Translations under genes and position numbers: made by a program
The notes under the pieces: generated by a model
Databases searched by the model: none
What the model saw: only the letters and a program-made list of their open reading frames with translations
Told to the model about the DNA's origin: nothing
Shown: piece after piece, positions 1 through 8,400 of the stretch
How the letters are laid out: each line of letters starts with the position of its first letter
Numbering within the stretch: the first letter of the stretch is position 1
From: Bacteroidota bacterium
GTDB taxonomy: Bacteria; Bacteroidota; Bacteroidia; Chitinophagales; Chitinophagaceae
Direction: 5' to 3'
NCBI GenBank assembly: GCA_023430465.1
Contig: JAEZAM010000104.1
Span: 1-64,000 of the forward strand
Length of the DNA: 64,000 nucleotides

Positions 1-300
1 CTGGGTGCTGGATTCCAGCTTCCTGAAAGCGAGAAAGAGAGCGAGAGCGGGCCACTATTAGCTTTATAATTTTTCATTTTTAATTTTTAATTGAACACTT
101 ACGCCCCGGTCCCTGAGTAGCGAATGAGCGAAGCGAATTCGCGTACTTGCCCTGCTTGCACTGAGCCTGTCGAAGTGAGCCTGTCGAAGGGTCGAAGGGC
201 CCTGAAATCAGGATGCTGGATACTGGGGACTGGATACTGGATGAGTGCTGCTTTGCGACTTTGCTCCCTTTGCGCGCTTTGCGTGCCGGAAACGGCGAAG
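1..300. repeat. Mosaic of short intergenic repeats
   Basis: This stretch has no convincing gene. It is built from short recurring words: TGAGCCTGTCGAAG occurs twice in tandem (162-175 and 176-189) and is followed by partial copies, CTGGATACTGG-like words recur at 1-25 and 211-245, and CTTTGCG-like words recur four times at 250-283. Such low-complexity arrays are common between genes in Chitinophagaceae-type genomes. Their function is unknown to me. Confidence 0.6.
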
Positions 301-310
301 CTTTTTTCTC

Positions 311-318
311 TACTTTTG
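311..318 (+). promoter_or_regulatory. Bacteroidota-type -7 box for the enoyl-CoA hydratase
   Basis: The sequence TACTTTTG matches the Bacteroidota -7 consensus TAnnTTTG and lies 13 bases before the ATG at 332. No well-spaced TTTG -33 box is visible, so only half of the promoter is supported. The 5' leader would be very short. Confidence 0.45.
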
Positions 319-331
319 ACAAAAACATCCC

Positions 332-1105
332 ATGTACCAGACCTTACTGACAGATTACCAGGATGGAATTTTAATCGTCACCATCAACCGCCCCGATAAA
401 CTCAATGCACTTAACAAAACAGTGATCGATGAACTCGGGAAGGCAATGGTGGCCGCAGAAAAAGACAGCGCCGTACATGCGATCATTCTCACAGGCGCCG
501 GACCAAAATCTTTTGTTGCCGGTGCTGACATCTCCGAATTCCTCACGCTGGATCAGTCGGCAGGTACGGAACTCGCCCGCCGTGGCCAGCACCATGTCTT
601 CAACCGGATTGAAAATCTCGCAAAGCCTGTAGTTGCAGCGGTCAATGGTTTTGCACTGGGCGGTGGTTGCGAATTAGCGATGGCCTGCCATTTTCGTATG
701 GCTTCTGACAATGCCCGTTTCGGTCAGCCCGAAGTAAATCTCGGACTCATTCCCGGCTACGGCGGTACACAACGCCTGGCTTACCTTATTGGTAAAGGAA
801 AGGCTATGGAACTGATGATGACCGGAAACATGATCGATGCCAACGAAGCAAAACAATTTGGCCTCGTTAATCACGTCACCACAACAGAAGAATTGCTGCC
901 GGAAACCATCAAACTTCTTCGCGTGATCATTTCAAAAGGCCCACAGGCAATTGCTTCCGTCATCACTGCAGTAAATGCCCAATTCGATCCATCTCTTGAT
1001 GGCTTTGCCGAAGAAATCCGCCTCTTCGGCGCCTGCTTCGGTACTGCCGAAATGAAAGAAGGCGTTACAGCCTTTCTCGAAAAAAGAAAACCATCTTTTC
1101 GCTAA
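332..1105 (+). CDS. Enoyl-CoA hydratase/isomerase (crotonase family)
   Basis: A 257-residue crotonase-fold protein, the usual length for enoyl-CoA hydratase. It would hydrate trans-2-enoyl-CoA in beta-oxidation or a related acyl-CoA route in the cytoplasm. NRPDKLNAL (about 19-27) and AGADISEF (63-70) form the CoA/oxyanion region. GGGCELAMA places Glu114 and GQPEVNLG places Glu134; these match in spacing the two catalytic glutamates of crotonase, so true hydratase activity is likely rather than a one-Glu isomerase. It stands alone on the + strand, with a -7 box just upstream. It ends six bases before the convergent GH88 gene with no visible terminator between them. The exact substrate chain length cannot be read from sequence. 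Confidence 0.9.
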   Translation: MYQTLLTDYQDGILIVTINRPDKLNALNKTVIDELGKAMVAAEKDSAVHAIILTGAGPKSFVAGADISEFLTLDQSAGTELARRGQHHVFNRIENLAKPVVAAVNGFALGGGCELAMACHFRMASDNARFGQPEVNLGLIPGYGGTQRLAYLIGKGKAMELMMTGNMIDANEAKQFGLVNHVTTTEELLPETIKLLRVIISKGPQAIASVITAVNAQFDPSLDGFAEEIRLFGACFGTAEMKEGVTAFLEKRKPSFR

Positions 1106-1111
1106 ACTATT

Positions 1112-2317
1112 TCATCGTGCAGGCAGGTACCAGCTCTGGTAGCGAAGCAACGCCTCGATGAAATAATAATCAGCATACGTGAGCGATACATCCACTTCCG
1201 AATTATGGGGGAGGGAACCAACACTGTGCTTCAGCAAAAAGCCGCCGTTTGCACCCTTTTTACTGCGGTAGGCTGATCCAGATAGTGATTCGAGTATCAC
1301 CCTTGCCGTGGAAACATATTTCTTCTGCTCCCCTCCTTCCGTGAACTGGCCCAGCTCCAACAACGCAGAAGCAAGTATGGCAGCGGCTGACACATCCCGG
1401 TAAGTATTCGGTATGTCAGTGGCGTTATAATCCCAATAAGGCACCTTGTCCTTCGGCATGTTTGGATGATCCAGCAGGAAGGCCGCAATATCCCTGGCCT
1501 GCTGTAAATATTTCTCCTCGTTGGTGAAACGGTACATCACCACGAAGCCGTACAAGCCCCACGACTGTCCACGTGCCCAGGCTGACTCGTCCGCGAATCC
1601 CTGCGCTGTTACTTTTTTGATCACACGCCCTGTTTGGAGATCATAGTCAACAACATGATAACTGCTATGATCAGGCCGGTAATGGTTTTTGATCGTTGCA
1701 TCGGTATGATCAATCGCAATGACTTTATATTTTGGCTCTCGTTGTTCATCGCTTGTCCAGCAAAGCATCTCCAGGTTCATCATATTATCAATGATAACGG
1801 GACAGCGAAAATGATTGCTTGAATCCCAGGACTGGATGGAATGAATAATTGGCCGGTAGCGTTTGATCAGTGTTTCGGAAGCCGTGTAAATCACATCGCG
1901 GTATTCTTCCTTGCCCGTGATCCGGTAAGCATTTCCAAAGGGACAATAGATCATGAAACCCAGGTCATGATCATCTTTGTGAAATTTATTCTTTTCTATG
2001 ATGGCCAGTCTTTTTTCGGCCTCAAGCCGGATGGCACTGTCCCTTGTATAATGATATATATTCCAGAGTGTGCCCGGAAAGAATCCGCTGGTCCACCACC
2101 TGATGTCACTTGTCACCAGTTTCTTTTCCTTAGGATTATAATTGCGGGGCATTACATCCGGCGGTGTATTCTTCGCCAGCAATTTATACTGATGCGCCGC
2201 AAGCTCCAAATTGTTGCGGATCAGTTTTTCCATTTTCCTGTCCTTCACTTTCTCCTGCGCAATAAGTGTATGAGAACAAAGCAGCACAACTGCGTAAACT
2301 AAAATTCCTTTCATCAT
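1112..2317 (-). CDS. Glycoside hydrolase family 88, unsaturated glucuronyl hydrolase
   Basis: A 401-residue exported enzyme that would release 4,5-unsaturated uronic acid from the non-reducing end of oligosaccharides produced by polysaccharide lyases. An N-terminal signal segment (about residues 1-21) precedes an (alpha/alpha)6 barrel. Asp118 in HDLGF and Asp177 in IIDNMMNLE sit about 59 residues apart, like the paired catalytic aspartates of known GH88 enzymes (88/149 in the Bacillus UGL). The motif ESAWARGQSWGLYG is also typical. Its ATG overlaps the stop of the upstream GH29 gene as ATGA, so the two are translationally coupled. GH105 is a related alternative, but the aspartate pattern favours GH88. 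No polysaccharide lyase is present in the window to feed it. Confidence 0.82.
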   Translation of the reverse strand: MMKGILVYAVVLLCSHTLIAQEKVKDRKMEKLIRNNLELAAHQYKLLAKNTPPDVMPRNYNPKEKKLVTSDIRWWTSGFFPGTLWNIYHYTRDSAIRLEAEKRLAIIEKNKFHKDDHDLGFMIYCPFGNAYRITGKEEYRDVIYTASETLIKRYRPIIHSIQSWDSSNHFRCPVIIDNMMNLEMLCWTSDEQREPKYKVIAIDHTDATIKNHYRPDHSSYHVVDYDLQTGRVIKKVTAQGFADESAWARGQSWGLYGFVVMYRFTNEEKYLQQARDIAAFLLDHPNMPKDKVPYWDYNATDIPNTYRDVSAAAILASALLELGQFTEGGEQKKYVSTARVILESLSGSAYRSKKGANGGFLLKHSVGSLPHNSEVDVSLTYADYYFIEALLRYQSWYLPAR

Positions 2318-3762
2318 TTTTCAATTAAATTATCATCTATTCGATACGCCTGTATTTCGGTAAGGGATACAGGGCCTTTTGCGTCAGTGATCACTACCCG
2401 TATGGCTGTTGCCGTTTGCACTGGAAATGTCAGGATCCTCTTTCGCCCAATCGTTGTAAACGGTATCTCCTGCACGACAGATGATCCATTCAGTAAAATA
2501 ACTTTACCGCCGCTTACCTGCTGTCCTTTCGCGATCTCCTCACCAATAACGACGCAATTCAGGTTGGTTTCTTTTCCAAATTTTACCCAGTAACTACCAC
2601 GGGTATGCCTGCTAAGCTTTTGAGCTGTATTCAGTTTACCATCTATGATGCTCTTGATTTCATACACAGCCATGTCGGAATGCAGCTCTCCCCTTGCCTC
2701 GCGCGCAAGGTTTGTTGCGAAATTTTTATCTCTCAATTGCCCAAACTCCACCAGCGCAGCGCTGTCGGCCGCATGGATCAGGCCCCGGCGATCAGGAGGC
2801 ACATTGAGGAGAAAATTAGCGCCACGGCCCACTGATTTCAGATAAAGATCAAACAACTGTGCACCTGATTTCACCTTACTGTCCTCTTCTTCATGATAGA
2901 ACCAGCCTGGCCTGATGCTCACGTCACATTCTGCGGGGATCCAATGCCGGCCATTCATGTTGCCCTGGTTCAGCGTATCAGTTGGAGGCGCTCCGTGGCC
3001 ACGTTTGAAGCCTGCGGTATCAAGATAATTCCAGTTGGTCTTGCCGGCAATACCCTGCTCATTTCCTACCCAGCGGATATCAGGACCAATGTCACTGAAG
3101 AGCAGGGTTTTTGGCGCCACGCGCCGCATGGTCTTCTCAAAGGCACGGAAATCATACACCTGTTTCTTTCCGTTTGGTCCCTCTCCATTTGCACCATCCC
3201 ACCAAAATTCGAAGAAGGGACCATAGCGGGTGACAAGTTCCCGCATTGTCTGCATATACACCTCGTTATACGCCGGCGTACCATATTGAGGATGATTCCG
3301 ATCCCAGGGTGATAGGTAGACCCCAAACAGCAGGCCTTCTTTCCGGCACGCATCGCGGAGATCTTTCAATACATCTCCCTTCCCATCGCGCCACTTGCTT
3401 TGCTTCACCGTATGTTTGGAAAAAGCACTCGGCCACAGGCAGAAACCATCGTGATGTTTTGCGGTAATGATGATGCCCTTCGCACCTGACTGCTTTGCAA
3501 TCCGCGCCCACTGCCGGCAATCCATTTCAGTCGGATTGAATGCTTCTGCAGGCTCATCGCCTTCGCCCCATTCCTTATTGGTAAAGGTGTTGGGGCCGAA
3601 ATGAATAAACCAGTAATATTCCAGATCATGCCATTTCAACTGGTTCGCTGTCGGCTTCACCTGCGCGGATTTCACCTGGGCGGCGGCATGAAAGTTCAGC
3701 GAGACAAGTAACAGGATACAGACAATCCCGGTATTACGGCCAGTGCAATGATTACTGTACAT
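2314..3762 (-). CDS. Alpha-L-fucosidase, glycoside hydrolase family 29 (copy 1)
   Basis: A 482-residue secreted enzyme that removes alpha-linked L-fucose from glycans by a retaining mechanism. A signal peptide ends near AAAQ (about residue 29). The catalytic (beta/alpha)8 barrel shows YYWFIHFGPNTF (50-60), AKHHDGFCLW (101-110) and the nucleophile region FEFWWDGANG with Asp189. A C-terminal beta domain of about 130 residues follows. It lies six bases downstream of the GH95 gene and overlaps GH88 by four bases, so the three form one transcription unit. This copy differs clearly from the second GH29 at 9469-10794, which suggests different linkage preferences. That is inference. Confidence 0.88.
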   Translation of the reverse strand: MYSNHCTGRNTGIVCILLLVSLNFHAAAQVKSAQVKPTANQLKWHDLEYYWFIHFGPNTFTNKEWGEGDEPAEAFNPTEMDCRQWARIAKQSGAKGIIITAKHHDGFCLWPSAFSKHTVKQSKWRDGKGDVLKDLRDACRKEGLLFGVYLSPWDRNHPQYGTPAYNEVYMQTMRELVTRYGPFFEFWWDGANGEGPNGKKQVYDFRAFEKTMRRVAPKTLLFSDIGPDIRWVGNEQGIAGKTNWNYLDTAGFKRGHGAPPTDTLNQGNMNGRHWIPAECDVSIRPGWFYHEEEDSKVKSGAQLFDLYLKSVGRGANFLLNVPPDRRGLIHAADSAALVEFGQLRDKNFATNLAREARGELHSDMAVYEIKSIIDGKLNTAQKLSRHTRGSYWVKFGKETNLNCVVIGEEIAKGQQVSGGKVILLNGSSVVQEIPFTTIGRKRILTFPVQTATAIRVVITDAKGPVSLTEIQAYRIDDNLIEK

Positions 3763-3768
3763 AAGCTT

Positions 3769-6204
3769 TTATTTAGGAGGTACAATGGTATACGTTGAAC
3801 CGGCCTTTGTCGGAAACGAAACGATGCCATTCTTAAAGGTAAACCTGGTGGCCTTCCCGGCGCTAACAACAGATGCCGGTTGCTTATCAAAAGCAATTCG
3901 GCAAACTTTTCCATTCAGCGACTTTAATTTTGTTTCCGTCAACTCGAAGTTCTGCCATTTCAGATCAACTTCAAATCCATTCCTGGCCCTCATTCCACGA
4001 ACAGCCCCTTTGCTGAACTGTCTGTGTTTTGGCAACGCGGGCAGCATTCGTATCACGGAATTTTCGCCATGGCTTTGAATAAAAAATTCAGCAATGGCTG
4101 CTGTTGCGCCAAAGTTGCCATCGATCTGGAAAGGTGGATGTGCATCGAATAAATTAGGGTAGGTACCTGCTCCGTCCTTTCGAATGGTTACAGGATTAAG
4201 CAAGGCTTTGAGCATGGTCAGCGCGTGATCGCCATCACCCAGCCTGGCATAAAAGGCAATTTTCCAGGCCCTGCTCCAGCCGGTCCCTCCATCACCCCGC
4301 CGGGTCAGTGTTCGCCTGGCAGCCCATGCCAGCTCAGGTGTGCGCCAGGGCGTGATCTCATGATAGGGGTACAATCCGTATAGCTGACTGACATGCCGGT
4401 GATGTGGCTCCGCTTCCTCATAATCATCCAGCCATTCCATAATACCTCCCGTTCGCGGGCTGATGCGTACAGGTGCCAGCTTTGCTGCAATCATGCGCAA
4501 ACTGTCCGCCCATTTTCTATCACGGCCCAGTTCGTTTGCAACGAATGCAGTCCCCAGTAATAACTGCCGGCCGATCTGCATATCCATTGCGGGACCCATA
4601 CAGGTGGCAGCAGTGCCCCCACCGGGCAATTTAAATGAATTCTCCGGCGAGTTGGAGGGTGCTGTTACCATAAAGCCATTAGTGGGTTCGCGTATCAGTA
4701 TATCTGTAAAGAATTGTGCGGCTGCTTTGAGTGGTTCATAATAGTCTTTGAGAAATGCTTTATCGGGGTTGTACGCGTATGCTTCGATGATATGAGTCGC
4801 CAGCCATGCTCCGCCGGTTAAGGTGGATCCCCAGTCGGCGCCCTCACCTGGTGCAGTGAATCCCCATGGGTTACTGATCACATGCGCTACCCACCCGCGG
4901 GCATTGTAATAAGCAGCCGCCGTACTCCTGCCGGCTTTCGATAATTGCCGGATATAACGGAATAATGGCTCCTGGCAATCTGCCAGGTTGGTGACGGTGG
5001 CAGGCCAGTAGTTCATCTGGAGATTGACGTTCAGGTGATAGTCGCCATTCCAGGGTGTCTGGTATTCTTCAGCCCACAAACCCTGAAGGTTAGCCGGCAT
5101 ACCGCCGGGCCGCGACGATGAGATCAGCAGATAACGACCAAAATTGAAGTATAGGGAAATGAGAGAAGGGTCCTCCTGCCCCTCTCGAAAGCGGGCAAGC
5201 CTGGATTCAATATCAACATGGTCATCGACAGGTTGGCCAAGGCTGATCGAACAACGGTTGAAAAGCCGCTGATAGTCATTTATATGTTCCCGCAGCAACG
5301 ATTGAAATGACCTCGATGCAATCATTGATTGCTGTTGACCTACTACACCAACAGGATCCTTTCCGCGGGTATGTACATTTGGCCAGTTCATGTCAGTAAC
5401 TGCACTGAAATAAAGCAGGCAGCTATCCGCTCCCTCCACGCGAACACCCTCTTTGGTATGAACCTTTGTGCCGCCAAAAGATTGCACAAGCAACTGGCCG
5501 GCGTAACGAATCCCTTCCATGCCGTTGCCTCCCGGCAAAGACCCCTTCATTTGGAGCCCGGAAGGTAAGGTGTCATAATTAACATCCTTTCGGCGAAATA
5601 ACGATGTAGTGAAATTCAACGCACCACCATGATCAGCGGTCAGCCGCACCACGATCGATTTTGCCGGCGCGGATACAAATACCTGTTGCTGAAACTGAAC
5701 ATCATTCTTTATCCATCTGCTGGTGGTAATCGCACTGTCAAGGTCGAGCGTCCGTTGGTAAGCCGTCGCCTTGTTGGCAAGATCATGCCAGTCGATCCGG
5801 AGATCACCAAGCGTCTGGTAGCATCCGAACGGTACGTCCGCCCCTGCCCCATAACCCGATCCGTTGCCCGCACACACAAAATGTTGCTGGAGAAGTTGCT
5901 GTGCTTCCTTGTTTTTCCCGGCCAGCAGCAATCTTCTTATGGCAGGGAGATGAACATAGGCCTCTTTCTTATCCGCGTCCTGGACGCTCCCGGACCACAT
6001 GGATATCTCATTCAACACAATCCGCTCCTGATCCGGGTTTCCGAAAACCATTGCTCCGAGACGGCCATTGCCCAGGGGAAATGATTCGGTGAAATGTGTT
6101 GCGGGCCGCATAGCAATCAGCCGCTTGTCCGACTGCGCAAACGAAGACCAGCCGATCATGGCAAGAATGCCAACGCATACAGATTGCTTCGATATACCAT
6201 TCAT
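3769..6204 (-). CDS. Glycoside hydrolase family 95 alpha-L-fucosidase/galactosidase
   Basis: An 811-residue exported enzyme; GH95 members are inverting 1,2-alpha-L-fucosidases or alpha-L-galactosidases. A signal peptide (about 1-23) is followed by the N-terminal beta-sandwich with SFPLGNGRLGAMVFG (41-55) and the (alpha/alpha)6 catalytic domain. Asn394 and Asn398 in NVNLQMNYWPA lie in the motif corresponding to the catalytic asparagines of characterised GH95. Near residue 695, FQIDGNFGATAA carries the conserved Asp. It is the first gene of the GH95-GH29-GH88 unit; a terminator at 6224-6252 separates it from the DUF1080 gene upstream. The protein is full length for the family. Confidence 0.88.
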   Translation of the reverse strand: MNGISKQSVCVGILAMIGWSSFAQSDKRLIAMRPATHFTESFPLGNGRLGAMVFGNPDQERIVLNEISMWSGSVQDADKKEAYVHLPAIRRLLLAGKNKEAQQLLQQHFVCAGNGSGYGAGADVPFGCYQTLGDLRIDWHDLANKATAYQRTLDLDSAITTSRWIKNDVQFQQQVFVSAPAKSIVVRLTADHGGALNFTTSLFRRKDVNYDTLPSGLQMKGSLPGGNGMEGIRYAGQLLVQSFGGTKVHTKEGVRVEGADSCLLYFSAVTDMNWPNVHTRGKDPVGVVGQQQSMIASRSFQSLLREHINDYQRLFNRCSISLGQPVDDHVDIESRLARFREGQEDPSLISLYFNFGRYLLISSSRPGGMPANLQGLWAEEYQTPWNGDYHLNVNLQMNYWPATVTNLADCQEPLFRYIRQLSKAGRSTAAAYYNARGWVAHVISNPWGFTAPGEGADWGSTLTGGAWLATHIIEAYAYNPDKAFLKDYYEPLKAAAQFFTDILIREPTNGFMVTAPSNSPENSFKLPGGGTAATCMGPAMDMQIGRQLLLGTAFVANELGRDRKWADSLRMIAAKLAPVRISPRTGGIMEWLDDYEEAEPHHRHVSQLYGLYPYHEITPWRTPELAWAARRTLTRRGDGGTGWSRAWKIAFYARLGDGDHALTMLKALLNPVTIRKDGAGTYPNLFDAHPPFQIDGNFGATAAIAEFFIQSHGENSVIRMLPALPKHRQFSKGAVRGMRARNGFEVDLKWQNFELTETKLKSLNGKVCRIAFDKQPASVVSAGKATRFTFKNGIVSFPTKAGSTYTIVPPK

Positions 6205-6223
6205 ATCGGGAAATGGTTAGAAT

Positions 6224-6252
6224 AAAAAAAAGGGTTGTATCGGTACAACCCT
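6224..6252 (-). terminator. Intrinsic terminator after the DUF1080 gene
   Basis: AGGGTTGTA (6231-6239) pairs perfectly with TACAACCCT (6244-6252) around a TCGG loop. Read on the minus strand, the stem is followed by eight T. It ends the transcript carrying the Gfo/Idh and DUF1080 genes before the GH95 gene begins. Confidence 0.85.
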
Positions 6253-6273
6253 CTTACCAAATTTATCATTACC

Positions 6274-6990
6274 TCAGAGCTTCCTGATCTTGATGTTCTT
6301 GAACCACACACCACTTCCATGATCCTGGAGTGCAATGTGACCCTTTTTGGCCATGCCATATCCGGGGGTATCTTTCCATTTCCCGGTAGACTTGCGTTTG
6401 TTCCAATCATCGGAGTACGCTTCAAATTCAATGATCTTTACACCATTGAGCCAATGTTCGCGGTGTGTGCCATTGACAACGATCTTCGTTACATTGAACT
6501 CTCCAACAGGTTTTACCGGGCGTGATGAAGGTGTATACATGGCATAATCAGCGCCCGTTTTCTGCCAGTCTTCCAGTTTATCAGGAAACCCTTCGTCATC
6601 GATCAACTGGTATTCAGGGCCTGTAAGGTAGGCTGCGGGCTGATCCTCCGTCACACGATACATGATACCGCTGTTACCCTCCGGCGCGATTTTCCATTCG
6701 ATGGATAATTCGAAATTCTCAAACTGTTCTTTCGAGATAAGGTCTGCACGCAGGTCACTTTTGTCTGTCTCACTGCCCTTGCAATAGATCTCGCCATTCT
6801 TTACGCCCCAGCAGTCTGCAGGCTTGTTCTGGTACATTCTCCACTGGTCAAGCTTTTTACCGTCGAACAACAATTTCCAACCCGCCTTTTTTTCAGCGTC
6901 AGTGAGCGTGTTGTCTTTTTGCTTGAAGAAGGATACTAATGTCATGGCGATCAATATTAGGGTGAGGCCAGCACCAATTTTTTTTATCAT
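6274..6990 (-). CDS. DUF1080 / 3-keto-disaccharide hydrolase domain protein
   Basis: A 238-residue protein with an N-terminal signal or anchor segment (MIKKIGAGLTLILIAMTL) and one DUF1080 concanavalin-like jelly-roll domain: GWKLLFDGKKLDQW near the start, NSGIMYRV and GPEYQLIDDEG in the middle, GHIALQDHGSGVWFKNIKI at the end. Pfam names this family 3-keto-disaccharide hydrolase, and some members cleave glycosides oxidised at C3. I chose the second methionine (6990), because the upstream ATG at 7011 overlaps the preceding gene and gives a poorer signal sequence. It sits 10 bases after the Gfo/Idh/MocA gene, which could make the 3-keto substrate. Periplasmic location is inferred. Confidence 0.8.
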   Translation of the reverse strand: MIKKIGAGLTLILIAMTLVSFFKQKDNTLTDAEKKAGWKLLFDGKKLDQWRMYQNKPADCWGVKNGEIYCKGSETDKSDLRADLISKEQFENFELSIEWKIAPEGNSGIMYRVTEDQPAAYLTGPEYQLIDDEGFPDKLEDWQKTGADYAMYTPSSRPVKPVGEFNVTKIVVNGTHREHWLNGVKIIEFEAYSDDWNKRKSTGKWKDTPGYGMAKKGHIALQDHGSGVWFKNIKIRKL

Positions 6991-7000
6991 GATAATTAAT

Positions 7001-8368
7001 TTATGATACAACTTTAAGTTTTACCGGATCCCATTTAACTGCCTTGTCGCTGAAATAGCTATCGTTGCAAAGCAAAGCAGGAGCGGCTGCGCGATACCCG
7101 AACAGGGCATCTTCCACCACGCTTTTCTTTTCACGGATAGCCGTAAAGAAATTATGGAAGTGATCATAATGAGCACCTTTGTATCCGGACTCAGCCGAAT
7201 AAACGGTAGAGTTTGGCGGCAGCATCTTCTTACGTTCGTATTCCATCGGGTTGTTCTTCCCTAGTTTTGTTGCCATCAGGGGATCATCTGTACCGGCATA
7301 GCCCTTGTTCCGGGTGAGCGTCACTTTATCCCATTCAACATTCATGCTGCCTTCGTTGCCTACAAGCCGCAGGTAGGTACTGTCTGCGGTACCGTCAACA
7401 AAGTTGACACGGAGGGAAAGATTGAATCCGGGGTGTTCCGGTGTTTTTGGATAATCAAACATACCCATCAGTACATCGGGCACTTCACGGCCATCATTCC
7501 AGTGACGCAGTCCGCCCATCGCCATGATCTTTTCAGGCCCCTTTGAATTAGTGATGAAATGCAGGCTGGAGAAGAGGTGCACAAAGAGGTCACCTGATAC
7601 ACCGGTACCATAATCCCGGTAACAACGCCAGCGGAAGAATCGCTTTGCATCGAAAGGACGATCAGGATATTTATTCAAAAATCTTTTCCAGTCAACTGAT
7701 TCCGGTGTTCCATCAGCGGGGATGGCATATTGCCAGGCCCCCTCAGGTGAGTTACGTGCCCAGAAGCCTTCGGCATAATTTAATTTTCCGATTGCACCGG
7801 CTGCAAGCAATTCTTTTGCTTTTTCATTACCAAGGGAACTGACACCCTGGCTGCCGACCTGGAACACGACTTTGTTTTTGTTTTGAGCCTCCACTACGGC
7901 AGCGCCTTCAGATACATCATGTACCATCGGCTTCTCACAATAGACCGCCTTACCTGCATTCATTGCGTCAACGGAGATATCCTTGTGCCAGTGATCAGGT
8001 GTGGCAACGATCACCGCATCGATGTCTTTTCGCTGCAATAATTCCTTGTAGTTCCGGGTCGTAAAAATATCCGCACCATAGCGTTTTTTTGCGTCTGCGA
8101 GCCGGCCATCGTAAAGGTCGCAGGCTGCGACAAGTGTGACGCCGGGCACCGTGATGGCTGTGTTTGCATCTGCAATGCCCATCCCGCCCGCGCCGATCAA
8201 ACCGATCTTCAATGGCTGATCTGCACCGGCATTACCGGTGCGTGATAAAGATGCCTGCGTTACCTGTCCGGCCGGTGCTGCATTCAATGCGTTTGGTAAG
8301 ATAGCAGCTCCTACAGCGCCGGTGGCAATCTTTTGTATAAATTTCCTTCTGGACGATGAATTACTCAT
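7001..8368 (-). CDS. Gfo/Idh/MocA-family oxidoreductase with Tat-type signal
   Basis: A 455-residue NAD(P)-dependent sugar oxidoreductase. The N-terminus SSSRRKFIQKIATGAVGAA carries a twin-arginine-like motif and hydrophobic stretch, so export with bound cofactor is likely. The Rossmann fold begins at IGLIGAGGMGIADA (about 55-68). The family EKP motif appears in AVYCEKPMVHD and the substrate domain follows. Many Bacteroidota members of this secreted subgroup oxidise or reduce glycosides at C3. Its neighbours, DUF1080 downstream and a sugar isomerase/epimerase-like protein upstream, fit a 3-keto-glycoside pathway. The real substrate is not known. Confidence 0.82.
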   Translation of the reverse strand: MSNSSSRRKFIQKIATGAVGAAILPNALNAAPAGQVTQASLSRTGNAGADQPLKIGLIGAGGMGIADANTAITVPGVTLVAACDLYDGRLADAKKRYGADIFTTRNYKELLQRKDIDAVIVATPDHWHKDISVDAMNAGKAVYCEKPMVHDVSEGAAVVEAQNKNKVVFQVGSQGVSSLGNEKAKELLAAGAIGKLNYAEGFWARNSPEGAWQYAIPADGTPESVDWKRFLNKYPDRPFDAKRFFRWRCYRDYGTGVSGDLFVHLFSSLHFITNSKGPEKIMAMGGLRHWNDGREVPDVLMGMFDYPKTPEHPGFNLSLRVNFVDGTADSTYLRLVGNEGSMNVEWDKVTLTRNKGYAGTDDPLMATKLGKNNPMEYERKKMLPPNSTVYSAESGYKGAHYDHFHNFFTAIREKKSVVEDALFGYRAAAPALLCNDSYFSDKAVKWDPVKLKVVS

Positions 8369-8400
8369 TAGCGATATTATAGTTATTGGGTAAAATAAGT

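Noticed and set aside
211..250. Tandem CTGGATACTGG words as a possible CRISPR array
   Set aside because: Repeats are short and imperfect, spacers are not uniform, and no cas gene is present.
124..399. 91-codon plus-strand frame before the enoyl-CoA hydratase
   Set aside because: It is made of repeat words and runs out of frame into a real gene.
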